Assembly: GCA_905221605.1 (NCBI GenBank)
Contig: CAJNDS010002428.1
Span: forward strand, 186,001-250,000
Direction of reading: 5' to 3'
Length of the DNA: 64,000 bases
Source: Symbiodinium natans
Taxonomy: Eukaryota > Sar > Dinophyceae > Suessiales > Symbiodiniaceae
The notes under the pieces were generated by a model. The model was not told the DNA's origin. It was given only the letters and a program-made list of their open reading frames with translations, and made no database searches. Positions 21,901 to 33,900 of this stretch are shown piece after piece (within the stretch, counting starts at the first letter, position 1; every line of letters starts with the position of its first letter). Position numbers and translations under genes: made by a program.

Positions 21901-24900
21901 ATAATAACCCCCTTATATCTACTCTTAAGGTTAGACAATCGGTTGCCTTCCTTATAACCCTACTCAACGCTACTCGCGAACCTTCAAAGTTTTAGCCCTA
22001 AACCCTAAACCCCAAACCCCAAACCCCGAACCCTGAACCCTGAACCCTGAACCCTAAACCCTATACCCTAAACCCTAAACCCTTCAAAGTAAGCCAGGAG
22101 TTGCTGGACTCATACCTTGCGCCCCTGGCCGCCTCGCTGCGGAAGAGCGAGCGCTGCCGAGGCTCCGCTTTTGGGGTTTAGGGTTTAGGGTTTAGGGTTT
22201 AGGGTTTAGGGTTTAGGGTCGAGGGTTTAGGGTTTAGGGCTTCGGCGAGTTTGGAGTTGCGTTTGGTTTTGCCGGTTGGGGGTTTAGGCTTCAGGGAGGT
22301 TTCAGGTTCAGCCTCAAGGCTAAACCCTAAACCCCAAACCGTAAGCCATCTAAAGAGGGGCTTAGGGGTTCAGGGTAGATCTTAAACCCAAGCCCTAAAG
22401 CCTAGACGGTGTAGGTTGTCGGGTAGGAACCCTAAACCCAAACCTAAACCCTGACCCAGTAAAATTGTGTTAAGTGAGCCGTCGGGCCAAAATCCTTATC
22501 TCAAGGCTGCAACAATCTCAAGTTCAAGCCTAAACCTGAACCCCCTAAACCCGCGGGCACGCAAACTCACACACCTGCCGCCAACCCCCCCTGCTGGACT
22601 CACACGGCAGGCTTTCACCTAGGCAGCGAGGCGCATGGGTGCGTGCCCTTGAGTTTTGTTTGAACATGCGGAAGGTGGTTGCGATTGAGGGTTGGGGGTT
22701 CAGTGGGGCGGTTGGGGCTTAGAGGGCTCAGAGTTTACGAAGTGTTTCCTAGGGTTTTAGGCTAGGTCTGGGCTTCTTTGCTTAAATGGGAGTGGGGTTT
22801 TCAGGGGTTTTGTATGGGTGAAGGAAACGGTGTTCTGGGCGGTTGTCTCGTGTTGAAGGAGCGAGATCTTTTTCCCAAGAACCCCTCGCCCTAGACCCGC
22901 CTAAACGCCAAATCCTCGACGGTAGAACCTGGTACTTATTAACCAATTACAACTATACTTCTATCTGTACTTATAACCATACTGGGGCACTTACGGGGCT
23001 TATAAGTGGGTTCGAAGTACAGTTATAGTTGGTTAATAGGTACCATGAACCTCCAAGTGGAGCCTCAAATCCCGAAATCCTAAACCCCCAAATTGCGCTT
23101 AGGGCCCCGCGCCACCTGTGAGTCGAAAATAGGGATGCCCAATTTGGATCCGCACATAGTAGGATTCCCTGATAAGACGGGGCCCCAATAAGGCACCCCA
23201 CATTTCGGAGACCCCATATGGTCCCTTGCACTCTTAAGAGTCCTTCTGGTTTGTGAGCAACTAGGGGAAACTACAGTACAGCCCCAAAATTGCCGTCTAG
23301 CGGCCGTTGAGGGAGTTGCCGGCAGGTTCTCTTCGTGGGCCGGGGCGCCCTGCTTAAAGGCGAATCGATCGGCGGAGGCTAGGAGACCCTAACGCCCTAA
23401 CACCCTGAACCTTAAAAACCCCTAAACCCCTGAACCCCTAATCCCCTAAATCCTACTCCCTAGACTCCCCAAACTCCCTAAAACTCCCGAAGCCCGAGTT
23501 GTCAGGTTTTGGCTTTGCGGTCACCCTGGGCTTTCGGGGGAAACTTCGAGTAATTCACGGGTTTAGGTTTCGGGGAGGGCCGTAGGGCTTGTCCCCCCCA
23601 ACTACGTCCTCTAGGGTGTAGAATTGAGGGTTTGGGGTGTTAGGAGGCTTAGACCCCCCAGGGCGCACCACCCATCTACAGGGGCTGATGAGGTGCAGTA
23701 CGGTATCTTTCCTGCAGGACCCAGCCAAGCAGGGCCACTTAGTCACTGCAATAACACATAGAGATGCAAGGTACCGCCCTGTCAACTTTCTGCCCTTCAA
23801 CCCTAAACCCTCGACTTCCAACCTTGTATCACACAAGCCTATGCGCCCGAGCTCCTCCGAAACCCTAAACCCTGGACCCCGAAGCTTTAAGTCTCCTTGA
23901 ACCTAAGCTTCGGGTAAAGGGTTTAGGGTGAGGGTTTACGGTAGGGCTTAGGGCTTAGGGGGTTTAGACTTGAACTCTTCAGGAGACAAGTCCCCAGCCT
24001 AACTCTCTATGGGCGCAGGAGACGTCCAAATGCCCAGCGGGAAGCCGCTGTGCCGCTGGGCCACCTTTGGGGGGGGGGGGGGAGGTAGGGTTAAGGCTTA
24101 GGGTCTAGGGTTCGGGTTTAGGGTTTAGGGAGAAGGTCTTGGGGAAAGATTGGGATTTGGGGGGCGGGTGCATCACAGATGACATGGGGCTTCTCGGGCC
24201 TTTCTGATGTTGACGGGGTGTTGGGTTGAGTTGAGGCTCTGGTTTCCACTAAACCCTCAACCAAACCCGAAACCCTAAACCCTAAACCCTAAACCCTAAA
24301 CCCTAAACCCTAAACCCTAAACCCTAAACCCTAAACCCTAAACCCTAAACCCTAAACCCTAAACCCTAAACCCTAAACATTAAACCCGAGCCACTAAATT
24401 CTAACCCCCAAAGCCCGAAACCCCAAACAGGCGCCTTTTTTGCAACGTCGGGTCGTTGCACGGCATCCCCTGAGGTGCCCGCCAGCGCAGTGCCACTCCG
24501 TTCCGCATCCTCGTGCGCGACGTGGCTTGCCTTGACAGGGGTAGGTTTGAGTATTTTTTAAAATCACCCTGAATGAATCATCGCCTTTGTAAAGCCAAAA
24601 AGCTAGCTATTCCAGGGGCCCCCAAACCTACCCCAATTGAGTTGATGTTTAGGGATGAAAAGGGTTAACGTTGAGGGTCGTGGCTGCATGGTCCTGGATT
24701 CAGGGGCGGAATGTGTGAGGGTTGAGTTATGCTCCAAAGGCCGCTGGTATTCGGAGCCCGCCCTCGAAGCCCGCCCTAAGCGACCGCTTTGCGACACCAC
24801 CTGCACCCAGGGCCACCTCAATCCTGAACCCTAAGCCCTAAGCCTCCAAACCTTAAACCCTAACCTCCAAACCCTGTTCAACCTCACACCCCTGAAGCCC

Positions 24901-27900
24901 GCTCCTCGAAGCGCGTCCGAAGGTGGCGACTGGGGAGGAAAGCTACCGAGAGGACAGCCTGACGAAACACACTCAAACCTGTCGTGCTGATAGGGTTGCC
25001 TCAGTTTTTGTCATCTGTTGCCCACTTTGGTAATGCATCGGTTTAGGGCTGAGGGTATGAGGGTTCAGGACTTCTGCTACACGGTTCGTCCAACTCAGCC
25101 GTTCAGCAACAAAGCCACAGCACCGAAGCTTTAAGCTTTGATTTGGGCACCCTGAAGCCTGCCTAAACCCTGAACCCTGAACCCTGAACCCTAAACCTAA
25201 AACCCTAAACCCTAAAACCCTAAAACCCTAAACCCTAAAACCTAAACCCTAAACCCTAAACCCTAAACTCTAAACCCGAAACCCTAAACCCTAAACCCTA
25301 AACCCTAAACCCTAAGCTCTCAGTACTGATAGGACTTCGACGTGGTCGCCGACTGCTCCGGCTTCTACGACCGAAGCCTGGCAAACTGGGCAGCATGGCA
25401 AAGAAGAACTGAGTGGGTCGAGGCTTAAAGGTTTAGGGTTTAGGGGTTTAGGGTTTAGGGGTTTAGGGTTTGGGGTTTAGGGTTTAGGGTTTAGGGTTTA
25501 GGGGTTTAGGGTTAGGGTTTAGGTCCTGAAGCCTGAAAAGCCTAGAGCCACGTTGGCGATGACGATTTTGTTGCGGTCGGCGGGGAAAAAGGGTTGGGGG
25601 GGGAGGTTTGGGAATTCGGGCTTCAAGGCACGCATGTAGACTAGGTAGGCCCTTGGGATATTTTATATTTTCCCTTATTGGGTTTAAGAGGACCATATTT
25701 AGGAATATTTTTCAGAGGGTTTGAAGGGCCATCCTAGTAGAGAAGTCGGTCTGGTGATGAGCTGACTAGCTGCTGCGACCTTGACCGGCAACTGTTCGAC
25801 TTGTCAGGTGCTTGATTCTCACGTGCATAGAGCTGAGGCAGTATGTCTGTCCTAGCTGGTCGAGTGTGGCGTGAAGGGCCTCAACCCCTAGCCCGAGAAC
25901 AACTGAACTCGAAATTCCTGGAAATTATTACCCTGAGACTTGGGTCACCTCCCTTGTCTTACCATCGAAGGCTGGGAAGGGCGGCACCCCGGCGCTCGGC
26001 GAACGGGCAAGGGCCTCAACAGGGACTTTCGGGGTCGGGGGGGCTTTAGACTTTAGGGTTTATTTAGGCTTTAGGGTTTAGGGTTTTGGGTATGGGGTGG
26101 TTTAGTTTAGGCCTTAAAGCCCTAAGGGGTTTGGGTTCCAGAGACCTCCTTGAAACAACCAGGGTGCCCTTTTATTCCTAGGCTGCTGGGGGAACCAGTC
26201 TCTAGCCGAGCTTGGTGCTTCGGGCTAGGAAAACACTCAATTTTTTGCCGGAATTAGAAAAGGGCCGGGCCTTTCCCACGAATTTTCGGGCCTTGCCCAC
26301 GAATTTTCGGGCTTTTCCCACGAACCTCAATGCCGTGGCAAGGCGCGTTTTTTGGCTTTGGGCCTTGCTCACGAATGTTCTGGCCTGGCTCACGAATTTT
26401 CGGGCCTTGCCCACGAATCTCATTAGGGCTTAAATGACTAGATGATAGAGTGGGTTTAGGGTGGTTTAGTTTAGGGTTGCCTAAACCCCTAAGGGTTTGG
26501 GTTCCAGAGATCTCCGGGTCCTGGAAGAGAGGACCATCGGGTTTTAGGGTCAAAGGCCCCCGTAAAACCTTGAAACCCGCCCGCAAAGCACCCCCCCCAA
26601 CAAAACCTTCAGCTGCACAGGGTTTAGGGCTTCGACGGCTTACCCAAGCCCTAAACCCTAAACCCGAGATCCTAAGCCCTAAACCTTAAACCTTAAACCC
26701 TAAACCTTAAACTTAAACCCTAAACCCTAAACCCTAAACCCTAAACCCTAAGCCCTAAACCCTAAACCCTAAACCCTAAACCCTAAACCCGAACCCTAAA
26801 CCCTAAACCCTAAACCCTAAACCCTAAGCCCTAAACCCTAAACCCTAAACCCTAAACCCTAAACCCTAAACCCTAAACCCTAACTTGAGCCCCGAGGCCT
26901 TGCGCGCCTCTGGCCGCCTCTGGACGACCATTCCGGACGTCCGAGGTGCCAGCTGTCCTCCGCATATGCGTAGCTCCTAAAATGTCGGGGTGCAGCGGTT
27001 TTAGGGTTTAGGGTTTAGGGTTTGGGGTTTAGGCAAGTTAAAAGCTTAAAAGGTCCAGGGTCTATGAGGTTTACCGGTAGGTCAGGATCTTTCGGGCTTG
27101 GGCATGGGGTTCTGGCACCCAGAGCAGTGCCTTGTTCCCTGTTTTTGGGGTTTACGTTCCCTTCTAAGCATGTCTGAGCCCTGTTAGCCAGAAAGGGCAT
27201 CCTCTTTGTGCCTAGGGTTACTCTTGGGTTTAGGGGGTTTCAGGGTTCAAAAGTACTACTGCAAATACGACTATTCTGATGAGTACTCCCCTAAACCGCC
27301 AACCCAAAACCCCAAACCCCACAAAACCCTGCTAAACCCTGCTGAACCCTGCTGAACCCTGCTGAACCCTACCTACTGAACCCTACTGCACCCTACTAAA
27401 CCCTACTCAACCTTGCAGTGGAGGGCGTTAGATCAGTTCAGCGGGCATTAGGCCGAGGGAGCCGGGACCACCTACGTTCAACCCGCCCACGGGGGTTCCA
27501 ACAAGTGTGGGTCCTTACAAGGAGCATTTTCTCTAAGACCGGGAGTAGGCCCTTTTCTCCTTTTTTAGGGTTGGGTTCCCTTAAAAACCCCCATAAAGCC
27601 AAGACGGGTACCCTTTTTATTCCTAGGTTACTCCCGGGTCTAGTTCTACCATAAACGGATATGAAGCATCACTTCCATGGTAAGGAGAATGCTCCTGGAG
27701 ACTTGAAGCTCGACTCAGAAGCCGGCAGACCCATCCGCTAAAGCCTTACTTGAAGGTTCTCTTGGGGGTAGTTCCAAGTAGGGTCCTACGCACGGTTTAG
27801 GGGTTTAGGGTTTAGGGTTTAGGGTTTCGGGTAACCTATATCACAATCGATGAATCTACTTATAGCCCTAATGATGACTACCCATGAACCTTAGAGTAGG

Positions 27901-30900
27901 TCCGGAAGCCTCAAACCCTTCATCCCGAAACCCAAGCCCTAAAACTCCAGACCCCAAACCATCAACCCAACCCGCATGAACCCAAAACCTTAAACCCAGA
28001 GCTAGCCCCAAACCTTAAAACCCATAGACCTAAACCCTAAACCCTAATCCCTAAACCCTAATCCCTAAACCCTAAACCCTAAACCTTTAAACCTTAAACC
28101 CTAAACCCTAAACCCCATACCCTAAACCCTAAACCCTAAACCCCCCTAAACCAGAAGCCCTCGTCGGAATTTCAGGGCAGAGCCGCGCCCGCTTTGCGGG
28201 ACGCCGCTGCATGGCCGCCCCGGCCTGTCATTCTTTCTGTCTAAGAGGGTTTTGGGTACCCTAAACCCTAAACCCTAAACCCTAAACCCTAAATCCTAAA
28301 CCCTAAACCCTAAGCCCTAAGCCCTAAGCCCCCAACCGGACACCTTACTCCATACAGGACACAGGATGCCCTTCCCTTCCTTCTTTTGGGGTGTCGGATC
28401 TCTTGTAGACTGCATCAAGCCAATAACGGCACCCTTCTGTTTCTTAGGTTAAGGGTTTAGGGTTTAGGATGTAGGGTGTGGGGTGTAGGGTGTAGGGTTT
28501 AGGGTGTAGGGTTTAGGGTTTAGGGGGTTAGGGCAGCCTAGCCAGCCAGACATGTTCCAAGTCAGGATCCCGTTGGTTCAGGGGTTCTTTCGAGCAGGGG
28601 TCGGCGAACCAGCTCAGATTTAAAGGAGGTGGGTGGTGGCTAGGGGCTGGTTGGGGGCTGCAGGCTTTCGCCCTTGAAAGAAGTGTTGCTCTTGGGGTCA
28701 GGGTGGAAAGAAGTGCAGGGTTTGGTGGTGTAGGGTTTCCGTTAAGGTTTTATGCTTGGGGGTTTGCTGGTAGAGTTAAAGAGGTAGTCCTGGAGTATTG
28801 GCCTCGAGGGCAAAAGGGATCTTCAAAGTAGTGTTGGGGCCTGGGCCCAACACTTCTCTCGGCTTGTATTTCTTTTTTGGGTTCCGCCCCTTCCCCCCAA
28901 ACCCCAAACCCCAAACCCCAAACCCCAAACCCCAAACCCCAAACCCCAAACCCCAAACCCCAAACCCCAAACCCCAAACCCCAAACCCCAAACCCCAAAC
29001 CCCAAACCCCAAACCCCAAACCCCAAACCCCAACCCCCAAACCCCAAACCCCAAACCCCAAACCCCAAACCCCAAACCCCAAACCCCAAACCCCAAACCC
29101 CAAACCCCAAACCCCAAACCCCAAACCCCAAACCCTAAACCCTAAACCCTGAAGCCTGAACCCTAAACCCTAGGCTCGTGTATTACTCTACTTTTGGGCT
29201 CGTGTATGACTCAACTTGAGGTTTCACGGGAACTTACAAGTACAGTTGTGAAAGGGTAAGCGTTTTCATACCTTGAACTAGAGTACTGCGCATGCTGCTT
29301 TTATGTCTTGAATGAAGGTACTGTACATCTTGAACCTGACTTGTAACTCATGAGCCTTAAAGTATCCCCATCAGGATTGTTCTCTCAGGATTGTTCTCTC
29401 GAAGCCTGAGGTCTTACACCCTGAACTACAATGCCCGAAACTCCCAACCTTCCATTCTCCCTAAGCCTCAAATCCCCCAAACCCCCCCTCCCCCCCTCAA
29501 GCCCCGAACCCTAAACCCTAAACCCTCACCCGAAGCCCTAAACCCTGAGCCCTGACTCAGTGAAGGTGGTGGGCGCCGGAATGAGCGCCGCCACGACGGT
29601 CCGCGACCTCGTAGAGTTGAGAAAGGACCCATCTGTCAGGCTTTTGTGGGTTCTCATTTGGGTTGCGGGGGGTGTCCGGCTTTAGGGATGAATCTGATGA
29701 GGGTCTCAAAGGGGGGCTTGCTGATAGGAGTTCAAAGGGGTTTGGGGACTCAACGCTAGACTGCGTTCTGGAAAGGCTTGGAGAACGCCCCTTAAGCTGC
29801 AACCCCATGGCCCCTTGACGTAGCCTGAAACCCCAAACACCGCCCTGTCGCCGAAGCAGAATGGATCGGATCGTGTCTCCTGGCAGTTTCCTCACCTAAC
29901 TCCTATTGTGCAACGTAGCCTTACGTAGGGCCCCCCGCCCCCCAACAAAACAGACCATCACTAAGAGGACCGGCCTTATTTGTTTAGGGTTTAGGGTTGA
30001 GGGTTTAGGGTTTGGGGTTTAGGGTTTAGGGTTTAGAGTTTAGGGTTTGGGGTTTTGGGCTCAGAGTTTGGGATTTAGAGTTCAGGGTTTGGGGTTTGGG
30101 TTGATGTTTTGCCCCTTCCAGGAGGAGCCAAGCACGGAGGTGGTGTTCGCAGCTCTGGATGAAAAGTCGTTATCCTCAAGGGACTTAAAGGGGGGGGGGG
30201 GACCCCTATAACTTACTGGTTAGCGGGGAATGAGGGAACTAGGGCCCTGTATATACCCTTTAAGAGATTCTATAATATAGGGTACCTCATTCAGGGACCT
30301 TAAGGGCTACTTAGGTATATAGGGACTACATACAGGGGTAATGTAGTAGGGTCCCTCCTTATACCTCAAGATCCAGCTTGGAGGTTCGTTCTAGAACCAG
30401 GATCCCTTTTGCAACAACCCGGCTCAGCGCTATACCCGAAGAACTGAACCCTGAACGTAAGCTGCAGGTTCGGGCATCTTGGGGCAAAAGCGCCAGGAAG
30501 GTTCCTAAGCCATTAACCCTAAACACTGAATCCTGAACCCTAAATTGTAAACCCCAAGCCCTAAACCTAAACCCCATATCTTCCAGCTCCGAGGTGACGC
30601 GAAGCAGTGCCTCCCCATACTCGGTTATTCCGGACGCTCGGCAAGCTCGGGTTGGTTCGGGATTTAGGGTTGAGGGTTTAGGGTTTAAGCTTTAAGGCTT
30701 AGGGTTTAGGGTTTACCCTAAACCCTAAGCCCTAAACCCTAAACCTTAAACCTTAAACCCAAAGCCAAAAACCTAAACCCCTAAAGGGTATCAGGGAAGT
30801 AGGTACCTAACATCCCCCCACAGAGCCGGGGGGATGACATGGGGAAACCAAGTCCTTGAAGGTTCTTTGGGGGGGCTGTTAGGCTTTCGGTTGTCGAAAG

Positions 30901-33900
30901 AGAATCTCATGATCCGATGGCAAGACTAAACGCCAGCTCTCCAAGTTATGACCCCTCCGCAGAGAGACCTCTCGTCGTGCTTTCGGGAAGCATACAGGAC
31001 CCTTGTGGTGGCATCCGACTACTTCTCTCGTTTATCTGTGATGAGCATTGCAATCAACTGAAATGTGGGGAGGTTACGATATTGGGGGTACCTTATTAGT
31101 GTCTTTGTAAGGGAATCCTACTATTTGCGGGATCTATTTGGGGGTCCCTTATGTTCGTAAACCCTCATTTCGTGCAGACTCAAGAGAGCAATGTATTTGC
31201 AAGGGCGATGCCGCCCTTTCAATCTCCCCGTGCTCTCCTTCTGTACGGGCGCAATGAACACAAGATGCTGATTGTTTCTCGCTAGCAATCGCATCGTCAT
31301 ACAGCTTTGGTTCACGTCACGACTTCAACTAGGGCCGGAGTTCAGGGTTTGCATCATGATGTCATGATGTTGGCTGCGTTTGGCTTTGCTTGAGGAGAGT
31401 AACTTCTGGATTCTACATGTACGATTCCAGTCCTGTGTTCGGCCGCTGCAGGCTCAGCAGCTATAGCAACACTGTCACTTCAGCTGCGGATGCATGGTGT
31501 CTCGACTTGTTCATAGATGTGTTCTATGCAAAGTGGTGACCAGGCAGCGGTTCAAATGTCTGAGCTGCGACAAGCGAGGTTTCCTGTGCCTGCATTGCTC
31601 AACGGGCATGCCAGTCTGGTGCGACAGCTGCAATCAGAGCGCTGAAGTTGGGACTGCCAGTGATCAGGAGGAGTCCTGCCGAACCGCAGCACAGCTGGAG
31701 AAGTACCTTCAGCGCGGCGGATGGAACATTGTTCTTCGTTTCATTCCAAGGGAGATGATGAGGTCTGCGCGTCTTGTCCTCGTGGAGGCGCAGGCCTTCC
31801 ACGCAAGGGCAATCGAGGGGGACATGCAGCATGACATGCGGAGAGCTTATGAAGCAGCGCAGGAGGCGATCAAGAAGCTCAACAATCAGCTTGAGGCAGA
31901 CAAATTCTCATTTGACAAAGCCTTGTTTGCGCAAGCCCAGTTGCTGAAAGCAAACACGTTGGCAAACTTGGCGTCCATTGTGGAAACCGACATGCCAGAT
32001 GCGCTGGGCACTGCATATTCAGCAGTGGGAAAGGCTGCTTGTGCACTATGGGAGTTGAAGGACCCGGACGTAGGCAATGCGTTGCGCGTCATGGGCGTGA
32101 TCCAGCACAAGCTGCGCAACGACCCAAGATCGGCAGAGGAGTACTTTCTTGCAGCCATTCGTTTCTTTCAGGAGTACGAACATATCAACAACAAATGGTA
32201 CGCAGTGTCGCACTGGAACCTCTACCGCATGTTGATCGACTGCAATAGCAGGAAGGCTGTGTCTTTTCTGCAGCGCGCCGGGGATCTCAGGGAAGAGGTT
32301 GAGGGCGCTGAGCATCCCTACACACGCATGTACCGCCAACAGCTGGAGAAGGAGCGCCGCTCGGTTCCTGATCTGCACGATGATGTCATGCACCAGGAAG
32401 TTTCCGACACACTCCAACAGTTCGACCGAATTTTGGCAAGAGTTCTGAGCCAATTCTGGACTGCGGCTCTTGTCTTGGACTGAGATGTAGGGCCAGCAGT
32501 TCCCAGTAGAACAACACGGTTAGGGTTTTAGGGTTCTGGGTTTAGCTTAAACCTGGGATGGTCCGTATGGGTCCGTATGTGCACCCTCAAAAGAAGCTTT
32601 CCGCCCTGGCACAGTCTCTACAGCTAGGGTTCAAGGTATCGGGCCCTAATGTGGGCCCTTGAGTGTGGTTCATGCATGCTACTGCTACTCTGCACTGTGC
32701 TGCAGGGATAGCACGTAGTTGTTTCACCTGCCTTGGATCGCTGCTTGTGCTTGTCATGGATAGCAAAAGTTCTGCCCGTGTGCTCGCCTGGAAAGAACCT
32801 GGAAGTGGCGGATTCTGCGAACCGTCAAAGATCTTGCCTTGGACGCTCGGTTCGAGTCCTCCTGGAAACGTCATTCCTTCAGCCCCAAACTGTGAGCCAT
32901 CATGGGATGCGGCTTGCAATCGCATCCGGACGTGTCTTTCTTGAGTTAGGGCTGAGGGCTTGGGGGTTCAGGGAGGGAACCCCCTAAGCCCTAAACCCTC
33001 AGGTGTAGGTCTAGGTTTAGGTTAGTGGTGCATGGGCTTTCTGGGTGATTGACCGCAGCAAAGGACGACGTGCTGCCGCAGCGCAAGGCTCGCCGGCACA
33101 AGCCCACAACCCGGCGATGCACCCTCCTAAGCTCTGACCGTCAAGCTCGAAACCGTCATCTAAACCGTCTAAACCGTAAAGCCTAGACCCCGCAACCTTT
33201 CGGAGCTTGGGGTGTAGGGTTCAGGGACAAACTCACTCTGGGCCTTGTGCGCCTCAATCCGTTGCTTGTCTTAGGCCTGCAGTCGCTTCGCTAGGGCCCT
33301 GCATTGCATGGTCAGCTCTCTAAGTTCTCGTCCGTACCACAAAGTACAGGGCCATCTGGCAACAGGAACCCCCCAAAAGAAAATCAAGAGAAGTTCCATT
33401 TATGATAAACTAGGTAGGCCCTTGGGATATTTTATATTTTCCCTTATTGGGTTTAAGAGGACCATATTTAGGAATATTTTTCAGAGGGTTTGAAGGGCCA
33501 TCCTAGTAAAGAACCCCTAACTCCCTCAGTCCTAATCCCAAAACCTTTGCAAACTTCGCAACCCCGAACTCCGAAGCCAAAGCCCTCCAAAGCCCTCCAA
33601 AGCCCATAAACCCTAAGCCCTGTAAACCCTAAACCCTAAACCCTAAACCCTAAACCCTAAACCCTAAACCCTAAACCCTAAACCCTGACCCTGAACCCTG
33701 AACCCTGAACCCTGAACCCTTAACCCTTAACCCTTAACCCTGAACCCTTAACCCTTAACCCTTAACCCTTAACCCTTAACCTCAAACCAAAGCCCAGCCG
33801 AAAGGCGCTCTGCGAGCTTGGCAATGCAGCGTCCGAGGGCAGCGTGAGCGGCATCAGCTACATTGGCCGGGGGCCGAAGCGTTGCAGTGGGATTGAAGCG

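Noticed and set aside
27659-27740. Possible terminal exon reading HFHGKENAPGDLKLDSEAGR
   Set aside because: Codon-like, but it lies between in-phase flavoprotein exons 12 and 13 and carries a stop. There is no independent support.
28750-29152. Long frames of GFGVWGL and NPKPQT repeats on both strands
   Set aside because: They are direct translations of the (CCCCAAA)n array in every frame, with no start context or unique sequence.
31490-31494. Relict dinoflagellate spliced leader upstream of the nested gene
   Set aside because: I looked for the leader's 3' word (TTTTGGCTCAAG) upstream and did not find it.
32795-32875. tRNA gene suggested by ggttcgagtcc
   Set aside because: The B-box word is good, but the T stem does not pair and no acceptor stem or A box is in place.
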